DNA of 64,000 bases, from contig JAHBVK010000025.1 in the NCBI GenBank assembly GCA_019637555.1, forward strand, positions 1 to 64,000. The letters are read 5' to 3'. The notes beneath the pieces are model-generated. The model was not told where the DNA came from. It worked only from the letters and a program-made list of their open reading frames with translations, and ran no database searches. Made by a program: the position numbers and the translations under genes. Source of the stretch: Anaerolineae bacterium (GTDB lineage Bacteria > Chloroflexota > Anaerolineae > Aggregatilineales > UBA2796). This document shows positions 51,936 to 60,549 of this stretch, one piece after another. The first letter of the stretch is position 1. The number at the start of each line of letters is the position of its first letter.

Positions 51936-52693
51936 GATGCAATCGGCGTCAGATGATACAGTGCCTTTGCGCCGTTATAGTCAGTGTCATCGAGGAAAGT
52001 TGAAACCTGCTTCAACCAATCGAGCAGTAGTTCAACGCGAGTATTGTCGAGCTTGGCATCGCGTAGAGCGTTGGTCAGCCGCTTACGCATATCGGTAATC
52101 ATATCCTCGCCATGCGCCTGCGAGTAGCGGAAAGTACGCCAACGACAGGACAATCCCACTTGTGCTGCCCATGCTTCTACGTTAGTCGGAATAATGAAAT
52201 GCTTATCGGTTAGCGACATCGGCACTTGCAGCAGTGTTTGTAGGGTCATCCACACGATGCCGCGTAAATTGACGAATGATGGACAGGTCACGATGATGTG
52301 TCCATCTGGTTTTGCCAGTTTCCTTAGCAGCGCTAATGCCGCCATTGGATCGTCGGTATGCTCGATCACTTCCTGCATCACCACCACGTCATAAACACCA
52401 GCAGCTTCCTCTAAACCGCGCGTCTCGAAGTTCAAATTAGGATGTTGATGGCGGTGTTTTGCTTCATCAATAGCAGATGCAGCATAGTCGATACCGAGAA
52501 CGTGTCCACCTGCTAAAGCGATAAGGTAGGCGGTTTCGCCTGTGCCGCAGCCGACTTCCAGCACAGTTTTATCTGCCCAATCCATCTCCCTCAGCACTTC
52601 TTGGCTAACATCTGCCGTGCTAAAGGTGAAGAAATTCTCTTTTCCCTGACTATAAACCTGTTCATAAATCGACTTGAGAGCGAGGTTATCCAT
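51920..52693 (-). CDS. class I SAM-dependent methyltransferase in nonulosonate operon
   Basis: 257 residues. A UbiG-like core: KTVLEVGCGTGETAYLIALA (motif I, about 36-55), LGIDYAASAIDEAKHRH, VYDVVVMQEVIEHTDDPMAA and KPDGHIIVTCPSFVN. The helical C-terminus is specific to this protein. It lies between neuA and neuB with overlaps on both sides, so it probably methylates the acidic sugar, its precursor or the growing glycan. No experimental analogue is known to me, so the acceptor is an inference from context. Confidence 0.83.
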   Translation of the reverse strand: MDNLALKSIYEQVYSQGKENFFTFSTADVSQEVLREMDWADKTVLEVGCGTGETAYLIALAGGHVLGIDYAASAIDEAKHRHQHPNLNFETRGLEEAAGVYDVVVMQEVIEHTDDPMAALALLRKLAKPDGHIIVTCPSFVNLRGIVWMTLQTLLQVPMSLTDKHFIIPTNVEAWAAQVGLSCRWRTFRYSQAHGEDMITDMRKRLTNALRDAKLDNTRVELLLDWLKQVSTFLDDTDYNGAKALYHLTPIASWIRS

Positions 52694-53417
52694 TGGGCTT
52701 TTCCGCCTTTTGATTGCGTCCCAAGTAGTATTCCGCGATCACAAAATCAACCTCCGTGTCAATATTGACCGAACGTTCCTCGGGCATCACGTAGGGTAAA
52801 CACTTGGCTCCGCGAAAGGTACTTCGTTCCATAAACACGTCTCGATTTGTAGCGTACATCGCTCCGTTGACCATATAAACAGGCGGCAGCGACTGACGTG
52901 GCGGATTCTCGACGGGCCAATACTGATAATCGTTCAGGTAACCAGCATCAATACGCTTCATCTTGATCGGATGCCAGTTGCCTACTGGAATCACGCTGAT
53001 CAAGCCGTCGGCATCGCTGTTTACCAGCTTGTTCAGCGCTTCAGTTAGGTCTTGCGCCGAGCGAAACGGTGTAGTCGGTTGCAGCATGACGATGTAATCG
53101 TAGCGAAACGATTGATTACCGCTGCGTAGAGACTCCATTGTAGAGACGGCATGTTGGATCGTAGGGATTGCCAGCGCTGTATCGGTAGCCAATTCCAGCG
53201 GGCGTAAAAACGGCGATTGTGCGCCATATTGGAGAGCAATACGCTGGATTTCTTCATCATCCGTTGATACGACAACATCGGTTATGAGTGAACAGGCAAG
53301 TGCCGCCTCAATGGTATAAGCAAGTAATGGTTTGCCACCAAGCAATTTGATATTCTTGCGGGGAATCCCCTTCGAGCCACCACGCGCCGGGATTACGCCG
53401 ATGATTTGTTTACTCAA
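52686..53417 (-). CDS. neuA: CMP-nonulosonate (acylneuraminate) cytidylyltransferase
   Basis: About 243 residues. It activates the nonulosonic acid with CTP. Motifs: IIGVIPARGGSKGIPRKNIK, KPLLAYTIEAAL, TDVVVSTDDEEIQRIA, YIVMLQPTTPFRSAQDL and MVNGAMYATNRDVF. The start is taken as TTG at 53417, overlapping the stop of the upstream synthase by eight bases; a frame opening at 53453 would add 12 residues not typical of the family. It overlaps the next methyltransferase gene by eight bases. The whole operon is tightly packed. Confidence 0.93.
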   Translation of the reverse strand: MSKQIIGVIPARGGSKGIPRKNIKLLGGKPLLAYTIEAALACSLITDVVVSTDDEEIQRIALQYGAQSPFLRPLELATDTALAIPTIQHAVSTMESLRSGNQSFRYDYIVMLQPTTPFRSAQDLTEALNKLVNSDADGLISVIPVGNWHPIKMKRIDAGYLNDYQYWPVENPPRQSLPPVYMVNGAMYATNRDVFMERSTFRGAKCLPYVMPEERSVNIDTEVDFVIAEYYLGRNQKAEKPNG

Positions 53418-54363
53418 GTGATTTGTCTTCCCAATTGTAGATGACCTTGCCATTCACCTTACTGGCAAATCGTCCGCGATAATAATCGCGATTCAACAAT
53501 TCCGCGTCCGATAAGGGTCGGGTCGCTTCGCCTAACGTTTCACTATAGTCGCCGACTAGATCGGCGACTATATGTTTTTGCTCATCTTTAGAAGCACGGG
53601 CAAAGGCAGCCAATTCAGCCAACTGCTGTGGATTGACTGAAACCGGACCATCTTTCGTCGCATCCGCTGGTAGCACTGTAAAATGTCGCTCTACTACATC
53701 CGCGCCCAACAAGATCGCGATCATCGATGCCTTGTTGCCATCGCGCGCTACTAGCGAATGATCGCTGTAGCCAACCGACGGACTAAATTGGCGTAGAAAT
53801 TCCATACGCCGAAGATGTAGTTCACTTAGCGGCGTCGGATAAATGGTGACACAATGAAGAAAACTGAAAGAGTGCCCTTCAAGTGTATCTGCTGCTGCTT
53901 TGATCTCATGATCGAATGTTGCGCCGGTGGAAATGAACAGGTGGTCGAATCGCTCCTTGAGATCATTCAGCAACGGTAAGCTAGAGCAGTCGTAACTAGC
54001 AACCTTGACCGCTCGCCACGGCAGTGAACCAACAAACGGCACGCGTGATCTGGCGAAAACCGTCGTTAACGGCTTGATTCCCGCCGCCTCACATTCTTCA
54101 ATAAACCAACGATGCGCTTCATCGTCCACGTCCATTGGCTTCAAGCGCTCGTATTCTGGTTGATAGGGGCGTTTGATCGCCTTACGCACCCCGTCTTCAA
54201 CTACCCCTTCCTCGAAGCGATCACGAAACGTCAGATCATCTGCGAGGATGGATTGAATCTTGGCATAGTCCGCTCCTGCCGCTGCCGCTGCCGCGATCAT
54301 GTCCTTAATTATTGCTTTATCGCCCTTATGATTCTGGCAAAATTCGGCGATGATAGTAGTCAT
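53410..54363 (-). CDS. second NeuB-family synthase, lacking the SAF domain
   Basis: 317 residues. The NeuB barrel is recognisable (IIAEFCQNHKGDKAIIKDM, AGADYAKIQSILAD, HCVTIYPTPLSELHLRRM, SVGYSDHSLVARDGNKA, GADVVERHFTVLP). The C-terminal ~35 residues (LNRDYYRGRFASKVNGKVIY) are not a normal SAF domain, which should supply an Arg to the partner active site. Its presence beside a complete neuB suggests a different substrate or a helper subunit. The start ATG at 54363 lies 23 bases after the guanylyltransferase gene stop. Confidence 0.85.
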   Translation of the reverse strand: MTTIIAEFCQNHKGDKAIIKDMIAAAAAAGADYAKIQSILADDLTFRDRFEEGVVEDGVRKAIKRPYQPEYERLKPMDVDDEAHRWFIEECEAAGIKPLTTVFARSRVPFVGSLPWRAVKVASYDCSSLPLLNDLKERFDHLFISTGATFDHEIKAAADTLEGHSFSFLHCVTIYPTPLSELHLRRMEFLRQFSPSVGYSDHSLVARDGNKASMIAILLGADVVERHFTVLPADATKDGPVSVNPQQLAELAAFARASKDEQKHIVADLVGDYSETLGEATRPLSDAELLNRDYYRGRFASKVNGKVIYNWEDKSLE

Positions 54364-54386
54364 CTGCTGGCTATTCCTGTTCCTGT

Positions 54387-55487
54387 TTAACTTTGAAGTT
54401 GCCGATATAACGTTTTGATGTCCTGAGTTCGTTCACGTGGACAGATCAGTACTGTTCCATTTTCCACAATGATGACAAAATCACTGAGTCCAATAGTGGC
54501 AACGCGCACATCTGCCGCATAGACAATGTTGTTGGCGCTATCTAAATGTACGTAGTCACCCTTAGCGACGTTACCTCGATCATCTGGTGTCCACAGTGCG
54601 GCGAAAGCCGAGAAATCACCCACATCAATCCGTTTAATCAAGGATGGCACAAGTGAAAGCCGCTTAGTGTGAGTTAAAATGCCATGATCGACGGAAATAT
54701 CGGGGATATCGGCGTAGAGTTCGTCTGTAATATGAACTGGTTGTTCAGTGCTAGCGTTGGCAATCAACGAGGTGAACTCCCTCGCTTTCAAACTTATGCT
54801 TGTCTGATATGCTGTCACTTCTTGCAAGAAAACATCTGCGCGCCACGCGAACGTTCCCATATTGCGCCAACAACGTCCGGTTTGGAACAGCGATTGTAGA
54901 GTATACGGGTCTGGCTTCTCGACAAATCGATCAGCGCTATACACTGCCTGACTTTCAATCGTATCGAGCAATTCTCCCTGAAGTAGATAACCAAAGCGCG
55001 GCTCAGGACTTGCCGCGGGCTCTACAACAGCCACCAAGCGACCAGATTTATGCGCGTGTATTGCAGCAATTCCTAATGCTCGCACCCACTCCTCAGGATT
55101 GTCAATCGCGTGATCAGCAGGAATACATAGGAATACGCAACCCGGACTCCGCTGTTCCAGTAACGCTGCCGATAGTGCTAGACAAGCCCCGGTATTGCGC
55201 CCGACTGGTTCAAGTAGGAGATTACTAGGTAATAAATCTGGCAGTTGTGAGAAGTAGAGATCGCGGTGGGCTGCGTCTCCTACAATCAGGATGCGTTCAG
55301 GTGGCACACAATCAAGTGTACGCCGCCATGTCGATTGCAATAGAGATTGCCCGTCTTTCAACAATTCTAGGAACTGCTTGGGACGATCTGGACGACTAAG
55401 GGGCCACAAACGACTGCCCTTGCCGCCAGCCATGATCACGGCAAAAGTTAACGTTGAAGTGTAGTGATCAGTGCCATGGTTAGACAT
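54387..55487 (-). CDS. manC: mannose-1-phosphate guanylyltransferase
   Basis: About 366 residues. The nucleotidyltransferase core has FAVIMAGGKGSRLWPLSRPDRPKQF (in two parts around the signature GGxGxRLWP), LLEPVGRNTGACLALSAAL, CIPADHAIDNPEEW, EPRFGYLL, FVEKPDP and NMGTFAWRADVF. It forms GDP-mannose from Man-1-P and GTP; GDP-hexosamine analogues are also made by relatives. There is no C-terminal isomerase domain. ATG at 55487 overlaps the HAD gene stop by eight bases; a frame opening at 55622 is longer but lies inside that gene. Confidence 0.92.
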   Translation of the reverse strand: MSNHGTDHYTSTLTFAVIMAGGKGSRLWPLSRPDRPKQFLELLKDGQSLLQSTWRRTLDCVPPERILIVGDAAHRDLYFSQLPDLLPSNLLLEPVGRNTGACLALSAALLEQRSPGCVFLCIPADHAIDNPEEWVRALGIAAIHAHKSGRLVAVVEPAASPEPRFGYLLQGELLDTIESQAVYSADRFVEKPDPYTLQSLFQTGRCWRNMGTFAWRADVFLQEVTAYQTSISLKAREFTSLIANASTEQPVHITDELYADIPDISVDHGILTHTKRLSLVPSLIKRIDVGDFSAFAALWTPDDRGNVAKGDYVHLDSANNIVYAADVRVATIGLSDFVIIVENGTVLICPRERTQDIKTLYRQLQS

Positions 55488-56136
55488 AGTTGATGAGTTC
55501 GTCAAGGCGATCAATGACGATATTTGCGCCACATGCCAACAATTCCTGACGCGTTTCCGTTCCCGTAATGCCAATTGAGCCGATAGTAGCTGCATGATGC
55601 AATTCGATGTCACGCGGTTCATCGCCGACGCCAGCTATCTCTGCTAGCTGTAACTGGTACTTCTCAGCAACAAATGCCGCGTGCTCAGGGCCTTTGCCAA
55701 AACCGGGACGTGATCCTAACAATTCGTGTAGCAACGGTTGTAGTTGGAAGTGACTAACTAGTAATTCCAACTCGGTGGCAGGGACTGAAGTTGAAATACA
55801 CGCGATCACACCACGTGATCGTAGCGTGGTTAATGTAGCCCGCGCCTCGCTTTTCAATTGGGCACGCGTCCGCAAAACCTTTAGGTTCAATTCGGTGAAT
55901 TCACTGCTAAGGCGATCAAATTCTTCATCGGCAAGCCTACGTTCCAGTAAATCTAGTGCAATGCGGTCAAACAATTGCCGACGGGGAATGCCCGAATAAC
56001 GACGGTAACAGATCTGTGCCGCAGCCGAATTGACACCATAACGCGCGGCAAAGAGATTCCCCGCATTCTCCAATTTCAGTAGCAGCGAGTCGATGATCGT
56101 GCCATCCCAATCGAGTAGAAACGCCTTATAACGCAC
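55480..56136 (-). CDS. HAD-superfamily phosphatase (phosphoglycolate phosphatase-like)
   Basis: 218 residues. Motif I is FLLDWDGTIIDSLLLK (DxDxT nucleophile); a helical cap domain covers about residues 15-90. Motif II Ser/Thr is in IACISTSVPAT, motif III Lys in GFGKGPEHAAF and motif IV in AGVGDEPRDIEL. A small-substrate phosphatase is likely. Within this operon it could remove phosphate from a nonulosonate-9-phosphate or a hexose phosphate, but this is inferred. It overlaps the dehydrogenase gene by 11 bases and the guanylyltransferase by eight. Confidence 0.87.
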   Translation of the reverse strand: MRYKAFLLDWDGTIIDSLLLKLENAGNLFAARYGVNSAAAQICYRRYSGIPRRQLFDRIALDLLERRLADEEFDRLSSEFTELNLKVLRTRAQLKSEARATLTTLRSRGVIACISTSVPATELELLVSHFQLQPLLHELLGSRPGFGKGPEHAAFVAEKYQLQLAEIAGVGDEPRDIELHHAATIGSIGITGTETRQELLACGANIVIDRLDELINYV

Positions 56137-57409
56137 CGCTGATTCCTATGTATTCAATGCCTTGGATGCGCTCAACTTCGTGCTTAGAAAACATATGCCA
56201 ACCGTCGAAAAATAAGCCCGGACGGTTTAGTCTCGATAACAGTTGAAATAGATCGATACGATTGTAGGAACTGTGATTATTCATTACCAGTACGGCATCC
56301 GCATTTTGAAATCCTGTTTCCAGCGAATACCTATCCACTGTATTGACTCCTAACGCAGCGATTTCCTCAACATTCGCGGCTGGATCGTAACCCCACACCT
56401 CAGCGCCCATCTGTTTCAACAGCGGCAGTAGATCGAGCGTCACTGATTTGCGAATGTCCGATGTTTCCGGTTCACCTTTGAAGGCAAATCCCATGACCAA
56501 TACTTTGCGTCCGGCAGGTGAGAGATGATGACGCGAGAAAAAATCGCTGACTTTGCCAGCGACATGATCCACCATGCAAGTATTGATCTGCCGTCCGTAG
56601 ATCGGCAGGATCGGCTCGTAACCTTTGGCACGTCCTGCCGAAACGTAGATGAAAGGGTCTTTCGCCATGCAAATACCACCGACGCCGGGACTTGGCAGTG
56701 GAACAGGGTTGCGCGGATAGCCAGAGTTCGCGGCTTCCACGACCTTGAAAGCATCTAGCCCCCATGCGTCACATATGAGGGCCAACTCGTTGGCGAAGGC
56801 AAAAGAAACATCACGAAAACTATTGTTGACCAGCTTGACCATCTCTGCTGCTTCTAAGCCATTAACTCGCACGGTATTGGGTGCCAGTCGATTGAAAACT
56901 CGCACTGCCATCTCTTCGCTGTAATCATCGATCCCGCCGATGATCTGCGGCAGTGTGCGGAGTTCTTGCAATGCTCGCCCTTCGATGGTGCGTTCCGGCG
57001 CAAACACGATCTGAAAATCACGTCCACCGCTCAGCCCTGATTCGCGTTCAAGGATCGGCAAGATAAACTCGCGGGTGCTGCCAACCGGCACGGTGGATCG
57101 GATCATCACGATTTCGTTGCGTTTCAGCACACGCCCAACCATTTCCGCTGCATGACGCAAGCTGTCGAGTATTGGCTCGCCTTTGTCGGTGACGGGAGTA
57201 CCAACAGCGATAATATACACATCTGCGGCTTCTCTTAATTCGTTGGCAGCGCGAAAACGCCCTTCTGCTAGTTCGTAGCGGAGCAAGGGTTCCAACCCCA
57301 CTTCGTGGAAATGTGGCTTTGCCTCGTTGATGGCAGCAAGAATATTGAGATTAGTGTCCACACCGAGGACTTTGTAACCAACGTTTGCCAGCGATACCGC
57401 CAAGGTCAA
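56126..57409 (-). CDS. nucleotide-sugar dehydrogenase (UDP-ManNAc/UDP-glucose dehydrogenase type), start broken or unclear
   Basis: At least 427 residues. It oxidises a UDP-sugar to its uronic acid (WecC/UgdH family): NVGYKVLGVDTNLNILAAIN, VAVGTPVTDKGEPILDSL, STVPVGSTREFILPI, GGIDDYSEEMAVRV, KLVNNSFRDVSFAFANELAL and the catalytic-Cys motif reading GVGGICMAKDPF. The conserved start strand VVVVGLGFVGL is encoded in frame upstream (57439-57410), but no ATG, GTG or TTG precedes it in that frame before the stop at 57487-57485. The first start is TTG at 57409, inside the Rossmann loop. A one-base difference would join it to the upstream GT4 frame. Confidence 0.85.
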   Translation of the reverse strand: MTLAVSLANVGYKVLGVDTNLNILAAINEAKPHFHEVGLEPLLRYELAEGRFRAANELREAADVYIIAVGTPVTDKGEPILDSLRHAAEMVGRVLKRNEIVMIRSTVPVGSTREFILPILERESGLSGGRDFQIVFAPERTIEGRALQELRTLPQIIGGIDDYSEEMAVRVFNRLAPNTVRVNGLEAAEMVKLVNNSFRDVSFAFANELALICDAWGLDAFKVVEAANSGYPRNPVPLPSPGVGGICMAKDPFIYVSAGRAKGYEPILPIYGRQINTCMVDHVAGKVSDFFSRHHLSPAGRKVLVMGFAFKGEPETSDIRKSVTLDLLPLLKQMGAEVWGYDPAANVEEIAALGVNTVDRYSLETGFQNADAVLVMNNHSSYNRIDLFQLLSRLNRPGLFFDGWHMFSKHEVERIQGIEYIGISGAL

Positions 57410-57435
57410 CCCTACGAAGCCAAGCCCAACAACAA

Positions 57436-58596
57436 CTACCGACCAATAGCAATCATGCCGATCTCGAACTTCTGTCGTACTCTCTCATTAAGCGACTGAC
57501 CTAGTTGTTTGGCTTTTCCGGCATTATTAAAGTGTTCGATCAGCCGTTCGGTAAAACTCTCTGTGTTCAGGGGATCGACAACGGTCTGATTGTAGAGGTC
57601 GTCGCCCACGATTTCTCTGCTAATTCCATCCAGCGGTCCGATCACGCACGGCAGTGAGGTTGCCATTGCCTCAATAATTACGTTGCCGAATCCTTCAGCC
57701 CGCGAAGGGAATGCCAGCACATCAGCGGCACGCATGAACAAATTGACATCGTTACGCTGACCAAGAATACGAATATTCTGAAGCGCGCCTGCCTTTTCAG
57801 CCCTTGTCCACGCCTCCGTCACCTCTGGTTCGGGTTGGCTCTTCTGCGGTGGAGTACCAATACAAACTAGAATCGCTTGTGGGTGGCGTTTTAGTATCTC
57901 AATCCATGCATCCAGCAGTATATCTGCGCCTTTGCGTCGGAAGAAGGTGCCGACGAATACTGCTACGGGGACATCGGGAGGTAAATCCAGTTGTCGGCGG
58001 AGCAACGCTTTATCAGCAGAACTTTCGGGTGCATGAAAGTTATTGAGATTCACCCCATTTGGCACATATGCCAACTTCTCAGGCTTAAAGTCAGCGCGCA
58101 AACAGCTTTCTTTCAATGGGGCTGACATATAAACGATACGATTGAGCTGCCGCACCGCACGCAAAATCAAGCGACCTAGCTGGGTTTTTTCCAGTGACAG
58201 CGGATCATCAGAGCCAAGCAGTGATAATTCTCCAATCGCTGAGAGTCCTGTTAGTTTGGCTGCCAACACTGCAAAAGGAACATGCAAACCGGATAGGCTC
58301 TGCAAATGCACCAGATCGTACTTTCCTCTATTGCTCAAGATATGCCACAAATTCCATAGCGCGAATAAGATTTGTCCCGATCCATTCAAATTGGCGTTCA
58401 CGCGCACTACATCTGCACCGGGGTAATGTTCTTTGCGAGGAGCAGCGCCGGGATTGATGGTCAGAACAGTCACTTTTACGTTACGTGCCTCCAGTGCAGG
58501 AGATAACGTGAGCATTTGATAGCCCTTGCCGCTCATCATGGGCGGAAAGCGACGAATAATCATTAACACGGAACGCGCAGGCGTCGAAGCCTCCAT
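57436..58596 (-). CDS. glycosyltransferase family 4
   Basis: About 386 residues. A GT-B fold: VLMIIRRFPPMMSGKGYQML at the front, AYVPNGVNLNNF in the middle, VPVAVFVGTFFRRKGADIL, and the donor-site motif PSRAEGFGNVIIEAMATSLP (E-x7-E). It acts on a cytoplasmic lipid-linked or surface glycan. It is first in the nine-gene acidic-sugar operon. The C-terminus ends abruptly at KFEIGMIAIGR, where its frame runs into the expected start of the dehydrogenase. Start ATG at 58596; a frame opening two codons earlier is possible. Confidence 0.88.
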   Translation of the reverse strand: MEASTPARSVLMIIRRFPPMMSGKGYQMLTLSPALEARNVKVTVLTINPGAAPRKEHYPGADVVRVNANLNGSGQILFALWNLWHILSNRGKYDLVHLQSLSGLHVPFAVLAAKLTGLSAIGELSLLGSDDPLSLEKTQLGRLILRAVRQLNRIVYMSAPLKESCLRADFKPEKLAYVPNGVNLNNFHAPESSADKALLRRQLDLPPDVPVAVFVGTFFRRKGADILLDAWIEILKRHPQAILVCIGTPPQKSQPEPEVTEAWTRAEKAGALQNIRILGQRNDVNLFMRAADVLAFPSRAEGFGNVIIEAMATSLPCVIGPLDGISREIVGDDLYNQTVVDPLNTESFTERLIEHFNNAGKAKQLGQSLNERVRQKFEIGMIAIGR

Positions 58597-58652
58597 GCAC
58601 ACTACCTGACCTTTGTTGTCACCTAGAGCCGATTAAGCACAATTAGCACTAA

Positions 58653-58859
58653 TCAAGGAAGAGAATAGCGAAGCAAGCTAATGCAAGCGAGGGATTCCGA
58701 TGAACGCCCATAGTCACGGACAAGGCGACGGAAGCAAGCTAACCAGTGGAAGGAACATTCCACCAGCCAACGACTCTGCATCAGGATAAAGTCGAGTTTG
58801 GCATCGAGTAGTTTGATGACCCTAGTATCGGTGGTATAGCGCTGACGTTGTTGTTTCAT
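58653..58859 (-). pseudogene. IS5-family transposase C-terminal remnant
   Basis: An open stretch of 68 codons. RWLVECSFHWLACFRRLVRD followed by YGRSSESLACISLLRY corresponds to the C-terminal block of IS5-type DDE transposases, usually read as RWVVERTFAWL...RRL.KDYE....S.A.I...... . The N-terminal catalytic part is missing and no flanking inverted repeats were found, so this is a fragment. It sits between the acidic-sugar operon and trmFO, a typical border for transferred DNA. Confidence 0.65.
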
Positions 58860-59135
58860 TGCTCTACTTTAGCGCTAAACTGCATCTAAAGTGCATAACA
58901 GCCTCTAGTATTATCTCCTCCTCATCACCGTGGGGATTAGGTGCAACATGGAGAAGCGTTGCCAAGTTGTAGATTGACGCTTGGAATATCTCGGTTGCCT
59001 ACAACTTCTTGCTACCGTTCTACGATCATCATTCTCTCTACAATCGTCCTCACAATCGTATTATACTTCTGCCAAGCTCAGGCTATTCAGTATCAGAAGT
59101 GCGTTGTTGAACTTGAAGTCGGTTGTGGAGTTGGA
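58860..59135. other. leader region upstream of trmFO
   Basis: About 275 bases. An open frame from 58941 runs into trmFO, but its predicted peptide has no recognisable family, and the conserved protein begins at 59136. TATTAT/TATACT-like -10 sequences lie at 59059-59067. ACAATCGT occurs twice within 59040-59060. No second gene is supported. Confidence 0.4.
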
Positions 59136-60485
59136 ATGTCCTCAGAATTGATCGTGATCGGCGGCGGACTGGCGGGTACGGAAGCGGCATGGCAGGCTGC
59201 CGAAGCGGGCATTGATGTCTTGTTATACGAGATGCGCCCACAAAAAACGACACCCGCGCATCGCACGGGCAATCTGGCGGAATTGGTGTGCAGCAATTCG
59301 CTCGGCTCGGCGCTGCCAGATCGCGCGCCCGGGCTATTGAAAAACGAACTACGCCGCTTGAACTCGCTGCTGCTGCGGGCGGCGGAAGTTGCCTCCGTTC
59401 CGGCTGGTGCGGCGTTAGCGGTAGATCGGGATAAGTTCGCGGCGGAAGTGCTCTCAGCCTTAGAGCAGCATCCGCGCATCCGCATCATCCGTGAGGAGAT
59501 GCCGCGTGTACCGGACCGCCCCGTGATCATCGCCAGCGGACCATTAACTTCGCTCTCCCTAGCCGATGACATCGCGCGGTTGATCGGACAGGAGTATCTC
59601 TACTTCTACGATGCCCTCGCTCCGATTGTCAGCCTCGACAGCGTGAACATGGAGATCGCCTTCCGCGCCAGCCGTTATGGTCGCGGTGAAGAGGAGGCGG
59701 GCGATTACATCAACTGCCCGATGAACAAAGAGGAATATGAGCGTTTCGTGGATGCCGTCCTCTCCGCCGATGCCACCCCTCTAAATAACTTCGAGGCGGA
59801 AGATCCGCATTTTTTCGAGGGTTGCTTACCCATCGAGCAGATCGCCGCACGCGGGCGCGATTCGCTGGCATACGGACCGATGCGCCCCGTCGGGCTGCGC
59901 GATCCGCGTACTGGTCGCCGTCCTTATGCGGTGGTGCAGCTCCGGCAGGATAACATCGCGGGGACGCTGTACAACCTCGTCGGCTTCCAGACCAACATCC
60001 GTTGGGGTGATCAGAAAAACGTACTGCGCCTGATCCCCGGCTTGGAAAATGCCGAATTCGTGCGGATGGGCCAGATGCACCGCAACACTTTCATCAATTC
60101 GCCTACACTGCTGCACCCCACCATGCAGTTCCGCCAGCGCGAAGATGTCTTTTTCGCCGGACAGATCACTGGCGTTGAAGGTTACGTGGGTAATATCGGC
60201 ACAGGATTGTTAGCGGGCATCAATGCTGTGCGTTATCTACGCCACCAGCCGATGATGACGCTGCCGCCATCGACCATGATGGGAGCGTTAGCGCATTACG
60301 TCACGCACGCCGATCCGCGTGAGTTCCAGCCGATGAAAGCGAACTTCGGCGTGATGCCGCCGCTGGACAATGCACCTCACGGCAAGCGTGATCGTGCTGC
60401 CGCCTACGCCGCCCGTGCGCTCACCGATCTGGAATCCTGCCTCAGCACTGATGCGTCAGCACTGGCTGTGACACACTCACAATAG
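59136..60485 (+). CDS. trmFO: folate-dependent tRNA (uracil-54-C5)-methyltransferase TrmFO
   Basis: 449 residues. It uses methylene-THF and FAD to make T54 in the tRNA T loop. It has the FAD-binding start [20 protein letters not shown], then [74 protein letters not shown] and [14 protein letters not shown]. Cys52 and Cys230 correspond to the two functional cysteines known in Bacillus TrmFO (Cys53, Cys226). ATG at 59136 has GGAG upstream and matches family N-termini; 65 preceding codons in the same frame are not conserved-looking. Confidence 0.96.
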   Translation: MSSELIVIGGGLAGTEAAWQAAEAGIDVLLYEMRPQKTTPAHRTGNLAELVCSNSLGSALPDRAPGLLKNELRRLNSLLLRAAEVASVPAGAALAVDRDKFAAEVLSALEQHPRIRIIREEMPRVPDRPVIIASGPLTSLSLADDIARLIGQEYLYFYDALAPIVSLDSVNMEIAFRASRYGRGEEEAGDYINCPMNKEEYERFVDAVLSADATPLNNFEAEDPHFFEGCLPIEQIAARGRDSLAYGPMRPVGLRDPRTGRRPYAVVQLRQDNIAGTLYNLVGFQTNIRWGDQKNVLRLIPGLENAEFVRMGQMHRNTFINSPTLLHPTMQFRQREDVFFAGQITGVEGYVGNIGTGLLAGINAVRYLRHQPMMTLPPSTMMGALAHYVTHADPREFQPMKANFGVMPPLDNAPHGKRDRAAAYAARALTDLESCLSTDASALAVTHSQ

Positions 60486-60549
60486 ACCGTCACCGCGAAC
60501 TGCGGTAGACTCTTATGCACTTTGCACAAATCGAGTGAAGGTGTCCCGC

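Noticed and set aside
49740-58596. Legionaminic or pseudaminic acid pathway assignment
   Set aside because: No LegB/PseB dehydratase, LegC/PseC aminotransferase or acetyltransferase genes are in the cluster, so only a general nonulosonate call is justified.
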